Assembly: GCA_028564675.1 (NCBI GenBank)
Contig: JAOVVO010000155.1
Span: 62,001-126,000, forward strand
Origin: Onchocerca lupi
Taxonomy: Eukaryota; Nematoda; Chromadorea; Rhabditida; Onchocercidae
Length of the DNA stretch: 64,000 bases
Reading direction: 5' to 3'
Shown: positions 39,160 through 52,942 of the stretch, piece after piece
Layout of the letters: each line of letters begins with the position of its first letter
Numbering within the stretch: position 1 is the stretch's first letter
The notes under the pieces: model-generated
Told to the model about the DNA's origin: nothing
Databases searched by the model: none
Seen by the model: the letters and a program-made list of their open reading frames with translations, nothing else
Translations under genes and position numbers: made by a program

Positions 39160-39470
39160 ACTTATCATTTTTATCAAATTATGGCAAATAAATCATGCTG
39201 TTGCTAGTTATCATGCTTATCAAAATAAAGACAAGTAATCATTTTTTATCATATTAAAGCATGGCAAATAATTATAGTAATATTACTTATCTTACCAAAA
39301 TATAGCAAATAAATATATTATTGCTAATCATGCCATGTCGTATTTTCAAAATACGACAAATAATCAAGTTGCTATCTTTATCATATTTTCAAGATAAGGC
39401 CAAGAATCATGCTGCTACTATTTATTATATTTATCAAAGTACGGCAAATAACCATGCTATTGCTATCAAC
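39160..39470. repeat. Degenerate ~60-bp minisatellite
   Basis: Blocks containing CAAATAATCATGCT and TGCTATT, alternating with TTATCAWATT and GCAAATAA motifs, recur about five times with much divergence. Confidence 0.6.
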
Positions 39471-39559
39471 TACTAATTATGTCATTAATATTATTGATTA
39501 ATCAATAAATTGCCACCACAAACATATGCTATAATCGCTTTAATCATAATTTTTTATCA

Positions 39560-39852
39560 ATGATGGTAGTACTGTTATCACTATTATTTTACGGTCGACA
39601 AATCTGGAAGAAGAAATTTGATCCATCAATTTTCACTTTTGATGAGTTAAAATTGATTCAGAATGACAGGAAGAATGAAGACGGGAAAGTATTAAACGTG
39701 ATTATAATTTTGCTATATGATAATCACCGATGTTACCTTTACGTCCTGTAGAAATTAATCCACGTTTACCATCAGAAGAATATGTACCAGATGAACGAAA
39801 TATGCTGAAGATGAAAGGAAGTAATACTGCTATGAATATGCGCACGTGAGGT
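39560..39852 (+). other. Possible coding fragment (membrane anchor and tail)
   Basis: Two adjacent open pieces use codons typical of the confirmed exons here (CCA, CGT, GAA, GAT). The first, 39560-39688, would encode a hydrophobic VVLLSLLFYG followed by a basic stop-transfer and a polar tail with FDPSIFTFDELKLI. The second, about 39752-39852, would encode PRLPSEEYVPDERNMLKM and end at a stop. They are in different frames. A GT (39689) and an AG (39750-39751) lie between them, but using these leaves the phase wrong by one base. It could be the 3' end of a type I membrane protein gene, a pseudogene, a sequence error or chance. No family was recognised. Confidence 0.25.
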
Positions 39853-39989
39853 CATCTCGATTGAGTGAATCACTTCGTGAGGTCACGCCACTTCTCACTT
39901 CTCTCCTCAAAATTTTCCCGCCAATCACTCTTATCATTCATATCTCAGCATACAGTTTATCACTACACTTATTTTAACTCATTAGATAC

Positions 39990-40430
39990 TTTGCGTGTTC
40001 CATCTGCAATCTTCTTGTCATACATCTATTTGCGATTTATCAAATGATTTGCGTCAGCGTTTAGTTCATTACTTCATTTACTCATTTACTAATTATCGAT
40101 CCACATTTGATCTACAGTCTCGTCGTCATAGATCTCCATTTAACGTATATCAGATGAGCGTAAAATTCATCACTTGATTCGTCCACGTTTGTTTGCGATT
40201 TCATCGTTACATATGCCCCATTTAACGTATATCAGGCGACGTGTATCAGGCATTCAATTCGTCAAAAATTTCATTTATTCATTATCAATTACCCATCCAC
40301 GTTTGATCTCTCGTCATGCACATCCATATGACGTATAGCAGATGACTTACATTAACGTGCAGTTCATCACTTGATCCGTCACGTCATTATTACACGCGCA
40401 TTTGACGTATAGCAGACGACTATTTACAAT
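39990..40430. repeat. Diverged ~185-bp tandem duplication
   Basis: The motif CATWTRACGTATAKCAG occurs at 40137, 40219, 40325 and 40399. Spacing of 188 and 180 bp between the first and third and the second and fourth shows a duplicated unit that carries two motif copies. A more diverged copy seems to precede it near 39990-40070. Confidence 0.65.
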
Positions 40431-40557
40431 TTCGTGAATTTGGGAAGACAAATAATTGTATGTATGTTTGTATGTATCAGTATGGACAACAGGGAGATGG
40501 AAAAGTACGAATAAATAATAGTCGTAGTTGAGGTGAGACAACCGATCGTTTTGCTCG

Positions 40558-40626
40558 ATGTATGTCAATGTATGTGGGTGTCGGTGTATGTGAGTGTCGG
40601 TGTATGTGAGTGTCGGTGTATGTATA
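40558..40626 (+). repeat. 18-bp minisatellite, about 3.5 copies
   Basis: GTGTCGGTGTATGTGAGT is repeated with almost no divergence. Confidence 0.85.
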
Positions 40627-40934
40627 CAGCTTAACTAACTAGCGCAATTTCATTTCAACCATCACTCAATCTATATAAATAAATAGAGCAAGTAAAAGGG
40701 GACCAACGAACGGACGAAGTGACGCTTCGATTGATCATCATTGGCTCTCTCATTTCCTTCCATTCTCTTCCTCATTAACTCATTAAGCTGAATTCTTTTA
40801 CATTTCCAAACTTTCGCATATTTACATAAACTTAAGCAGACTTGTATATTTACATAAACATATAGTTAGTCCATATATAAGTACTTAGATAAATAATTAA
40901 TTAATTTTTAAAAATTGCTATTCGTACAAATTCA

Positions 40935-41255
40935 TCATTGTACGGCAAATGTTAATGTTAATGAAGAAGATGCTGATCAGATACGATCAAATCATGTATC
41001 CTTGAAAATATTCATTCCTGATCAATGGCAAAATATAGATGAAGTTAGATTTTTACCACTTTTTTTTTCTAAAATTTCGCAAATTTACAAGTAATTAGCT
41101 CAAATAGGTAATTAATCAATATTGAATATTATATTAACATAGATTTATCATTACACTATAAATGTTAGTTGTGTATGAAGAAGATCTTATTCCGGATGAT
41201 CGATTGTATATCCTGATTTTCGGATCAACAAGCTGATATAGGACAAGATTGGCCG
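40935..41255. repeat. Diverged ~200-bp duplication
   Basis: A block around 40935-41050 and one around 41145-41255 share ATCATTR, AAATGTTA, ATGAAGAAGAT, GATCAGAT/GATGATCGAT and TATCCT in the same order. The first copy is open in one frame for about 55 codons, but the second is broken, so no gene is called. Confidence 0.5.
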
Positions 41256-44200
41256 GATGGAATTCTTTGTGACATCTAGTCATCGGATTTAAGAATAACT
41301 ATAGTATTCTTTCTTCATTTCTTCTGTATCTATTCCGTTGATGTATGATTTTTTTGAGAATCTTTATGAAATCGTTACCGGAAACTTGAACCGATAGAGA
41401 TTAAAACGGTATCAGTTTTGTTCCTTATCGATTCTAGGAAGATTGTGTCATCATCAGAGATCGTACTCGTAATAGGATATGTTGGTATGATAAATTGAAG
41501 AAGTATGATTGGAGGACATATCAGCAGAAGACAACAAACATAAAATGCCATCAATTGACGACCAATTTTAGAAAGAAATTACATTTCATTTAGATTTTGC
41601 TGCTACTTTTTCGCAGGCTACTTTATGTCTAATTTGAGAATTTTTTAAAGAAAATTATGCGACATTATTCAATTCTTGGCATTCCGAGCAATCAATATTT
41701 CATTAAGGCTTTTAAATTTCATTCCTGAAAATAACACAACAAAAAAAGACATTATGAAGCTAAGCTTTTAAGATAATAATCATCCGTTAGTTATCTAAAA
41801 GAATTATATTTCAATTTATGATTCATAATAAAATATTCTGAAATTTCTGGAAATTATCAATTGTTTTCTCCAATATGCTGATTCACTCAGGCATAAAAAT
41901 TTGAAATTAAGCACACGTGCAATAAATGAATCAACAGTATCATTTTACTTATAAAAAAAAAAAAAAAAAAAAGGAAAAAGTTAGGAATAGGAATGATGAT
42001 GTAAACAAAATAATTTTTTATTAACCAATGATTGCTAAGATATAACAAGGAAATTGATTAATTAATTAACTTTCTGATTTGATTCAGAATTTTAGTCATT
42101 TTTCTTTTCTCAAAAATATTATTTATCAAAAGTGATAAGAGTTGATTATTGATTATTTTTACACTTTGCGAGATAATAGGAAGCCTAATTTTATATCAGG
42201 CAAACTTTTTCTTACCAGTTGATCAATCTTAATCCATAAAGAAAGAAATATTTAAACTGCTAACATTGACATGAATATATTATCTGAACTGCTTGCAATA
42301 ACTGTTGATCATTAAGTGATAATTATGTTTGATGTAAATTATCAAAAGAAAATAAAATTTCTAGCCCAACTTGAAATATCTATCAAAAATGCTAAAATTG
42401 TCGTGATATTATCAGTGTTACGAAGAGAATGACACATTTATTTTCTCATTATCTTCAAATATGTCATCCTTGCAATTAAATCATTTGATGAAATATTTAT
42501 TCGGCTATTCAATTGGCAAAATGATACTAATTCTTTGTATGAATGATAGCAATGATAACGATACTGATACTAACAAATTGATGAAATAATGCGAGAGTAT
42601 CAAAATTTCAATTTAAAGAAATCATTTATAAGTTTGCATGATTTTGTTAATGATGCAATAATTTTAAACGGAAATTATTCTATTAATTCTTTTAATTCCT
42701 ATTTTAGATTCAGAATTATGATTGTAATTTTTCCTGCTCAGAATCCTTATCCGAAATGTTTGTTGAGAAGATTTAAAGAGATAGTAGGGATAGTTAATAG
42801 TTGAATAATTGTAGCACTCTGTCCTCTTTCAAATTTAATCGATTTTGCCTCTCCTCACTCAAATTGAACTCAATATCGATAAAAACTTATCATCCATCCT
42901 ATTTTTCGCACGACAACAAAACGACAACATCAATGGCCATACGTAAATCGATCCTTCATCCACTCTTTTTTCTCTCATTTCTCCCTTTTTCACTGTAAAT
43001 TTGGATTTTATTTCGAAAACATTTGCCATCTTTCTGATATTTTGTTAACTGATTGACTGAAATACTCAAATGAACTGATCATATCCATACATTCTCAATT
43101 AATTTACTTTCATAGATAAAAATAATATATGTTAAGCAAAAATTCAAAAAAGGATTTCATCTTATTCTTCTAAATTTCCTAAAATAATTGATTTTCGTAT
43201 TTTTTTTATCTGAAAAAAAAAAAAAGTCCAAATTAATTAAAAAATTTTAGCTTTACTAAAATTTACTCATTTATTCAATATCGTAGTCTATCTTTTGGGA
43301 CAAACTTATTTCATGCCTCTATTCAATCATTTTATCAATTTTATCACATTCTATTGATTCGACTAACAAATATTTGTCTCGGTGTAATTTAATTAATTAA
43401 CGGCATCTTCTCGATTCGATTAAATTTGCAAGATATTAATATCTCATTATCTTAAGTAATAAAACCTAAACAAGCCTTTGCTACTCATAATAAAATATGC
43501 ACCGAAGCTAGCAACATTTCCATCTCAACAGATTTGATAATGATATGCATCGATTATAATTTTGCTAATTACATTTGCACAGAGTGGCATGCAATGAACT
43601 TATCGATAAATATTGATTAAAAAAAAAAAAAAATTGATAAATTTATAATATTATATGCGCATTGCATTTATAAAGTTATATCTTGATGTGAATTTTAATC
43701 ACCTATTTGATTAGATATTGAAATTCGAAAAAAAAAAATCTTTTCATAATTTTTCAACCGTACATTATAAATAAATAAATTAATTAATCAATTATTTTGA
43801 AGATCTGAGGGCAATCAATCGTTCATATTGAATAATGCTCATTTTTATGCCAATATTTGCATTTCGAAATCGATGAAATTTTTAACCATCAATAAATTCG
43901 ATTTTTAAATCGATCAGACTCTATGGAAAATTCAAATTTAATGCATGTATAAACTAATGAAATTTCATTAAAATGAACAAAAATCTATCAGCTATTCAGA
44001 ATCAATATAAATATAAATAAGAAAGTTTTATTAAAACTTATTAATTTCTGTCCTTCAAAGAAACAACCATCAGCGATATTCCAAGCAATCCTGAAATATA
44101 CGATTTCCGGGAATCACCAAAAAATGGTATCATTTATTCTGAAAAATCATTCACTCGTTATTTTCTCATAAAAATGTTCAGACGTGAAATTTGACGTAAG

Positions 44201-44618
44201 CTCGTTGTCTAGATAAACAAAACGTGATTGTGACAAAAAAAAATTTTTTTTATCAGCTAAATGTCAATTAAATAGACTTTTATTAGCTTTTCTATTTTCA
44301 AGCAAAGAAACATTCGTCTGCTACTTGATGATTCATTTCTAAACTCTATTTTCATAATTACTGAGCATTTTTATTAAGTAAAATTAAAATTTTGAATTTC
44401 TTTTATGGGAAATATTCCGAATCTACGATACATACATAACTTATCAGTGATGAAATCTGTTCACTGATTGCGTCACTTGGAAAATTTAATTTCCAATGAT
44501 AATCTGAACAAATTCAATTCGTAACTTTGAAACCGTAAAGAAAAAGAAGGATTACCGTTGTGTTAAGAAAACGACACCGCAAAAAAAAAAAAAAAAAACT
44601 TTGCAAAATAAGTGGGAT

Positions 44619-44828
44619 AGGCAGGTACCATAAAAACCTAACCTTACCGACATAGGCAGGTACCATAAAAACCTAACCTTACCGAAAGAGGCAGGTACCA
44701 TAAAAACCTAACCTTGCCGAAATAGGCAGGTACCATAAAAACTTAACCTTACCGAAATAGGCAGGTACCATAGAAACCTAACCTTACCGAAATAGGCAGG
44801 TACCATAGAAACCTAACCTTACCGAAGT
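44619..44828 (+). repeat. 35-bp minisatellite, six copies
   Basis: Exactly six head-to-tail 35-bp units. Each begins AGGCAGGTACCATA and ends near AACCTTACCGAAAT. Units differ from each other by only one to three substitutions. The array sits in a gene-free stretch directly after an A-run. Confidence 0.95.
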
Positions 44829-46225
44829 AAAGGAATTAGAAAATTCTCTGAAATATGCTTATGTCAGCTGAGAAAGCTTTATCACTCCATTTACTGATTG
44901 ACATTACTTAATTCCGAAATACATCAATGACCTGAATGATATAATCGATTGAATGATTTGCTAATATAAATTCGAAAATCAGGAATTAAACTTCACTAAC
45001 AATGAATCAAGTCAAGAATAATTTCGCATATTTTCATATTTCATGATTTTCAAATTGAATATTTCCAAAATGCAAGAAATTGTCATTTCACATAAAATTT
45101 CAAATAATGATCTCTTTCGGACGGGAAAAAAAAAAGACAGGAAAGAGAGTGGGAAGAGAAAAAAAAAATGAGATGTTTTCAAAAATGAAAAGCAATAAAG
45201 GGTCCAAAATTTGGAGAATAACGGTGATGAATGAAGAAAAAAAAAAAAAAAAAAAAGAAGCCAATACCAAAAACATTGTGTTTGAATTATTTTAGAAAAG
45301 GAAAAATAGAGAGAGAGAAAGAGAGAGTGAGAGGGAGGAAAAGATGAAAAGAAAACATTTTGGATTTTCATAGGTCTACTGGATGTCATGCAATTCTGTC
45401 ATCAAAAAAGTGTTAAAATGAAAAGAAATTATACTTTTTTGGAGCTGTTTGAATGTATTTGATTGAAGTATGAGAAGATGAATCGATAATTTGGCCAAGA
45501 TCGAAGAAATTTACAACTTGGCTACTTATTTACTTGGCTACTTGTTTTACATGCTCATATTGGAAGGAGACATATTAGCGTTTTTTTTTTTTTTTGAAAT
45601 TCTTTTTTTTTTGAATAATTATGAAAAAAAAAAAATGGCATTTTATGTTTGATCGATAATGAAAAGTAGAGGAAAAAAATAAATTTTTTTTTTTTCTTAA
45701 TTATTTCGATCTTATCCTAACCGTATATGGAATTTGAAAAAATTTTAAGAAAAAGAGATCAATAAAAGTTTGTTATACTAGTTACAGGCAAATTTGATTG
45801 ACAAAGGGTAAAATGTAGAGGAAGAAAGGTGGAGGAAAAAGACATGGAGGCCGTCAATATCAATTAAACAAACACTGAGACCGAATAATTTATCGATTAA
45901 GGATTTTTGAAATGTTAATAAAAGTTTCCGTTGCTCTTCGATATTGATCGACAGGGAAGGGCAACATTTTTCATAATTATTTCACAAAAATTTCGAAACA
46001 CCATTTACAATCATTTCTTTTAATTTTAGCAGAAGTAGTTTGAAGCAATCCGGTATTTAATAATAATATTTAAAAGAAAATTTGAACTTAAAATTTATCT
46101 GAATTTTGGACAAATCATTAATTACAATTGAAGCGATATTTGCTGCTAAATTCAATAAAATCTATTTATCTAAGTTTTGGGCAAGTAATTCAGCAAGTTT
46201 TTATGCAAAAAATACCCCCCATCCT

Positions 46226-46237
46226 CCCCCCCCCCCC
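46226..46237 (+). repeat. C12 homopolymer
   Basis: A run of twelve C residues, preceded by C6 at 46215-46220. It is the only long G/C homopolymer seen in the window. Confidence 0.9.
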
Positions 46238-47731
46238 GGCACCAAAAAAAAGGTTCTTTTATTCAGTAATAAAACAAACTTACCCCAAATTCTGGGTAAT
46301 TTTTCCGTTGAAGATATATTATTCGAATATAATCGTAAATTTTAGCAGCAATTGATAAAATCTTCGTTACTTTCGAAAAGTTTTTCGTCCAACAATCCAC
46401 TATGTCAAATTATAATAATGTTTAATTTACCACACCTGTAAAATTTCGGTTTTTTATAAATAATTTTAAAAAATGCTTCAATTTTAACAATTCACGATGA
46501 TAAATTATGTGTATTTTTGATCTGTAGAAGCTAACAAAATACAATTTAGTCCCGAAAAATATAGTACAATTCTTCCAAGCTGGGAAGGAAGCATTATAAA
46601 AATCTTTGAAAATAATAATACAGTATACTTTGAAAAAAAAGTAAACAAGGCTATGTAATTACGTATCATTCATCATTTTTCAAAACTTAAGGAAAAAAAG
46701 AAATCGAAGAATGCTAGTTTATCTTCCTAGTCAGCATCATATGATATCAATTTTATAAACCATCAATAGCAATTTGAAATATACTCGAAACTAATGGATT
46801 TTATCATTGCTTACTTTATTTCAAAAAAAAATTTTTGAATATTGAATATTTCATCAATCGACATAGCAAATGATTTATTATAATTGAATACGAATGATTA
46901 ATCAAATTTGCTAACAGTATTAATGATATCTACTAATAATATGAAAGCATTTATTCATAAAAGGACAGAAAAAAAAAAGAGCAAAATGCAAGATGAAAAA
47001 AGAAAAGAAGAAAAATCTTATTTAACTTTGAAATGGAAATGAGTAAAATTAATCATAGATTAGTTTTTTACTTGTAAATTAATATTTCTCTTTTCTTTAG
47101 TTACATCATTACTATACTTTTGTTGCGATAATGATGGAATTTTATTAAATATCCTATTTATCCATAAATAGAAATTATGAAAAAAAAAATTGTGATATTT
47201 CATATTTCAACATATTGTAGTAATGAAATGAGAGCTCGTTTAATACTTTCAATGATATTATTCTTTAGAAAATTGATAATTTAAAATTACATATTTTTAA
47301 TTCTAATGCTTAGTGCAAAAAATATATGTATTAAGATTGAAAACCAAAAAGATTTTCATAAATAGATTTTATTTTTACTCAAAAATTGATAACAACACAC
47401 TAATTTATAAAGCTATAATCAAGTTTTAATGATATATTACATGAATCTATGTAGTTGCATGTTCATACATGAATTAATGATATTAGGTAAGTTTTACGGA
47501 AATCCGTCAGACGATCTCGTTATGCCTATTTGTGGGATTCAGCAATCTATCACGTTATCAATTTATCACATTATCACATTTAAATCCGTCCACAAATCAT
47601 TTGATTATTACATCTAATCATTATTTCACAATTATGTTTGTCTTTTTGATCTACTTAAACTCAGCAGAAATATGTCACAGCTAGACTTTAATTTTCACTT
47701 CTTCGATAATTCTTGGAGAGTCTTAACATAC

Positions 47732-47800
47732 AGCGGACGATTAAATCACTCTTCAAGTTTTCAACAATGGACGATTAAATTATTATTCAAGTTTTCAAGT
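47732..47800 (+). repeat. ~34-bp tandem duplication
   Basis: Two copies of a block with GGACGATTAAAT and TTCAAGTTTTCAA. Confidence 0.7.
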
Positions 47801-50800
47801 TTACAATGCAGTATCTGAAGATTGGAATATTTCATCAAGTCAATATCATAATTCTTACAGTTGCTAATATTTCAAAAAAAAACTATCTAAATAGAACAAA
47901 GCATTGTTAATACGTTGGAAATCAAGTATGATAATATTGAAAAACTTCAACAAAACACAAATAATCATTCAATGGATTCATGGACAAAGAAAAGACATGC
48001 AGTAAATAAAATTCAATTCTTCTTTTTTCAAAAATTTGCAGCTATTAAGCCAAAAAATAAAGTTAAAGTTTTTTTCATCTTATTTCATCGATCATCCAAC
48101 GAATGCTTGCCTTACGGTATGTTGCTAATTCGCACATAAAAAATAAATTTGTTCTTCTAAAAAGAAGAGATGAAAATAATATAGCAAGAAGGCAAAGCAT
48201 AATGAATTCTTTTCGTTCTCTTTCATATCTGATTCGTTGTCCAACAAATTCAAAATTGTAAATAAATTTTGTGAAATAATTCTTCAAAACTTTCACTGAA
48301 ACAACTTATTAGAAAAATAAAGAATGAAGAAAATGGATTAAACGAGCAATGATGAAGGAGGATCGAAGCAAGTTGATAAAGCAGTAGTATAAGAAGATTA
48401 AAAATGACCAAGAACAGTGATAACAACGAGATGATACCAAAGCAGTAAGATGGAAAAAAGACAAAATTTCATTTTGAAACGGACACTTACATCTTCATCA
48501 TCATCAATTCGTATCCTCTTTCTTCGATTTTTGGCTAATCATTCAGCTACAACAGAAGATTTTCTTCAATAATAATAAATTAGTATCCAAAGATATGCTT
48601 CGATATGTCATGAATCGCTTAAATATGCAAAATTATCATGAACTGATCAAAATTTCTACTTAGCTTTCTTTTTTTTCCTTTTTCTTTAATTTGAAATTAA
48701 ATGCAACTTTTGCAATGCACTTGATTGTTTATGATGCAATTCAGTAAAATTTGTATGACTATTCTGTATTACAAGAAGATGAGGAAATATAATCCATAAT
48801 AAATGCTTATAATAGTTAGATTTTTTTTTTTTCGGCAAAAAAAATAATAATTCGACTTTTAATTTTCTTGGAACAAAGTGAATCTCAAAATAATCCTTCC
48901 TCGGATCATAGAAAAAGGATGGATTTAATACGGTAGCAGAATAGGCATTCAAATTTCAGAATCGATGTTATTGGAAGCAAAGAAAATTTCATCCTCAAGA
49001 ATTGATGAAGTTGCTAATGTTGATAAGAATTAAAAACTATCATTCAAATATAAAAGATTAGGATTGCCATTCATCTGGGTTCTTCAAGATTAGAGGTAAG
49101 AATCTTTAAAACTATTAATTAAACCAAGAAAGTTTGTATTTGATGGTATTTGTTTGTCGATGATGTCATCGGTAAAACATAGTATGAATAGTTATATACA
49201 CAAGGTAACATGACTGGTTTATAATTTTCGAAAAAAAAAAAATTCACTTCGTAAAAAAAAAAGAAAAAATTACGGAAAAGAACTCGACAAAAGTGTAATA
49301 TAGTATCAGTGATAGTGTTCCTGTTCATTTTTTCTTTTTATTAATTAATTTCATGATGATGTCTGGATGAAAATACACTCAACAGCAACACTATAAATCC
49401 TATCGTTCAACTTTTTTCCATCCTTTTTCTTTCTCGAATCATAAATATTTCGAAGATTAAAATGATTTCACTCGATTGGCGAATGTTACAGAAACGATTG
49501 ATAAATGACATTGGTAAATTTGTGGAAAAAATGAAAAATGACTGTTTCCTTTTCATTTTCCTTCTTGAAGAAATTTTAAAGATTCAACTTCTGAATCCAA
49601 GAGTTAGTATGATCAGTCGACTGATGTGATAAATGATTGTATTCCACACTAAATGATAATCAAAATTAAATAAGCTTTTGATTTCAATTTGATAACTGTG
49701 CTATTGCAATATGATTAATCAGTAAATACTAATATCTGGCTTCACTTGCCGATTGTCGATTCTGGTCTTCAGTATTTCGAACTATTATTTCTGTCATATC
49801 CTACGTATGTCATCTTATAAACTTTCTGAAATAGTACTTCTGGATAAAGTGGACGATGGATTCATTGATGAAGCAAGTAATCAGACGTATTCATCGTTTT
49901 TTGACATCTATTTCTCCTTCTTTTCCAACTTCATAATTGAAACTTGTTTACCAAATAAATGATAGGCTGAATTTACCAGTTTTTTAATTTCATTTCAAAC
50001 TTGTTATCTCCAATGCATTTTATACCAAAATAATAAGTTTTAAAAAAATTAACATTCTTAAAACTTCTGAAAAGTTAAAAGAAAAAAATTGAATGTAAAG
50101 TTTTTTCAAAGAAACTAAAATTACCATTGTTTTTATAATTTCATGAAATTTGAAAAGTTTTCAGAATTTTACAAAAGAAGAAGAGTTAAACTTTTTCGTA
50201 AAATCAATTTTAGTGTTTGCTTTTTCGGCAGCAGTATGTAGTAAGGATTGAAAACATGTTCCAAGGTCGAAAAATAAGTGTAAGTATATACAACAAAATA
50301 TGTCAATTAATATTCTAAAATGAATAAATGAAAGAGAACAAATCGAGCATTTCTTTAGCTCTTTTTTTTTTTTTTTTTTTTCTTTCCAATGGAAATATAC
50401 AGTCTTTAACTTATTTTCTTGAAATTTTTGTTAAAATTCAAATGTATGAAATAAATCAGATCATATCAGAAATAATTTATATGAAACATTTTTTTTTTCT
50501 ATTTATTAATCATACAAAATGAGATGAAAAAAGATATAAACTAATAAAGTGATCATTGTATTTTTATCTAAATTTTCATTTCATATAGTTTTTTAAAAAA
50601 AATTTTTTACCTAAAATTAGTTGGCTAAATGCCAGAAGCATGAATGGTTAGTTTAATATTCAGATGACATGACATCTGTACGTACAAGAAAAGATGGTGG
50701 ATGATGATTGGTAGGTAGTTGTTGGGTGGCAGTTAAGTGCAAAAGTAGTCGGTCATGCCCTCTAATATTCAAAGATACACATATATGTATATATATATAT

Positions 50801-51011
50801 ACATATACGACAGAGAGATACGGGGAGAAAAATTGATTTAAGAGAAGATGAATTGATGATTCTCGATCGATATTATAATTTATCATAATGCGACTCTAGT
50901 ACTGACTGCTGCTGCTATTTTACCCTTCACATCATAAACCGTCAATAACTATCGATACTGCTAGTAGTCCCGGTTGGAGCTTCTTTGATTAAGCTTGATG
51001 GAAGATGCAAA

Positions 51012-51047
51012 ACATCATTACATCATCATTATCATTATCATCATCAA

Positions 51048-51084
<37 letters not shown>

Positions 51085-51100
51085 GTCATCATCATTGTCA
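51012..51100 (+). repeat. (CAT)n microsatellite
   Basis: A CAT/ATC trinucleotide array, perfect from about 51049 to 51084. On the minus strand it would read as poly-Asp, but no gene context supports coding. Confidence 0.9.
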
Positions 51101-51356
51101 TTAGCGTCACAAACGATAATAACAGTGACAAAAGGCGGCGACAATACTATTTGGACAGTTAAATAATCAGTAAATGATGAAAATGAAATGGATGAATGAA
51201 TGAAAGGAGGAAAAGGAAGGAAAGAAGAGAGAGATATTTTTGGGTTGATATTTTTCATTTGTTTGAAAATCAAATTTAAACAAGAATTAAAAATCGATGA
51301 GAGAGATATGGGAATATTTCAATAGATCGACAGTGATTGTTGTATGGCCAATAAGT

Positions 51357-51394
51357 AAATGAATGAATGAATGAATGAATAAATGAATGAATGG
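51357..51394 (+). repeat. (AATG)n microsatellite
   Basis: About nine AATG units with one AAAT interruption. Confidence 0.85.
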
Positions 51395-51686
51395 GAGGAA
51401 TGATTGGAAAGAAGAAATTAATGTTTTTCATTTATTTGAAAACCAAATTTAAACTAAAAATTAAAAATCAATAAGAGACAAGGAATATTTTAATAGGTTA
51501 GCATGATGAATGTAAAGCATGGTAAGCTTAACAAAAAAGCAAACAACTATTATTCTCATTGGCAAGAGAGACAGTCCAAAAATAAGAAGAGAGTTTTATA
51601 AGCTATTAATGAGTTGAGATGTAAGGCATTGTAAAAGCTTAATAGAAAAACCTACTTGTCGTAAAGGGAAAAGGAAAAAAGAAAGA

Positions 51687-51709
51687 AGAGAGAGAGAGAG
51701 AGAGAGAGG
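51687..51709 (+). repeat. (AG)n microsatellite
   Basis: Eleven AG dinucleotides in a purine-rich stretch. Confidence 0.9.
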
Positions 51710-52915
51710 AAGAATGAGAAAGAATTGAGAAATGAATTGAATTAAAGGATTGTTAAGCGGTGCAAAACAAGTTGTTTTAATAAATAATCAATTCTGTCAC
51801 TGATTATTTGTTCCGTCCGTCTGCCATTTCCAGTGGATCGACTGGATGGATGATTGGCCTATTGGATTATTGTTATCAGATCGGACCATTGGATGCATGT
51901 CTGCCTATTAATCAAAGCAGCAAACAGATGCTGACTAACCAAACATCGAAGTGATAGTATAGTAGGTGAGAGGTGAATTTGAAATCTTACGGTTACTATC
52001 ATTACAACATCCGTCTGATAGCCCCTCCATATCGGACGGAAGCTGCATCGATATCGAAACACAGAACATTGATACATTTATAACTAAATTAAACTATTCT
52101 TGATTTCCTATTTCCAAGAAGATGACAATGTTTCCAGCTATTGAACAACGAAAAATCGAAGATCTGAAGAATTTGCAATCCACCATCCGAAATATTGATT
52201 AACTGAATAATTTAATAGCTCACATTATGCTTATTATTTTTGGATAATTGATTAAGAAAAAAAAAAAAAAAAAAACGAGCCAGCAAAAAATACTCTTTCC
52301 TTTCTTCAGAATATTCAAAAATTTCAATAACAAACTAGGGCGACACTTTTTCATTTAATTGAATTCTTAAAATTTGAATGAAATGCCAAAATGAACAATT
52401 TTAGCAAAAATAAATTTATTATTAAATTTAAAGAAATTCATTTTTCACGACTATTACATCTGCTCATTTTAATACAAATTTCATTCTAGCCAGAAAATTT
52501 CAGTATTAAGGCTTAATTGGGAGCTATGAAAATAAAAAATACAGATTAATGATGACGAATACTTCTCACGTGTACGTTAATAATATTTATATCTCGTCAT
52601 GTTCTTGAGCTTCATACACTTACATCAATTTTTACACTTCTGAGAATGACAAATCACAGCGATTCATTTTATTTACAATTGAATATTTTGCATAAATATA
52701 TTTATGTTAGCCAGTAAACTAAAAACTAAGCCTTTTTGATGAAATATCAAATAACTTTTCTGTCAAAATTTTATGCTGAAAAGGATGGAAATTGAAAATA
52801 ATCCTTTTATTCTTACAGAAAATGAATTTTCACAATTGCTATTAAAGGAAAATTTTAATTAAAAAAAAAACCAGGAATTCTATTTAACAATATCACTTTT
52901 TCGAATATTTACTCC

Positions 52916-52942
52916 CATACATACATACATACATACATACAT
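52916..52942 (+). repeat. (CATA)n microsatellite
   Basis: Nearly seven perfect CATA units. Confidence 0.9.

Noticed and set aside
40935..41100. Open stretch of about 55 codons with polar, protein-like sequence
   Set aside because: The related second copy downstream is broken in every frame, which fits a non-coding duplication; no splice sites frame it convincingly.
45012..45389. Minus-strand open frame of 125 codons rich in Phe and Ser
   Set aside because: Driven by A-runs on the plus strand; no motif or exon structure.
49753..49962. Open frame containing SSYKLSEIVLLDKVDDGF
   Set aside because: Looks somewhat protein-like, but there is no homology that I recognise, no exon partners and no splice support.
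50989..51273. Minus-strand frame with a poly-Asp tract
   Set aside because: The Asp run is the (CAT)n microsatellite; the rest is low-complexity.
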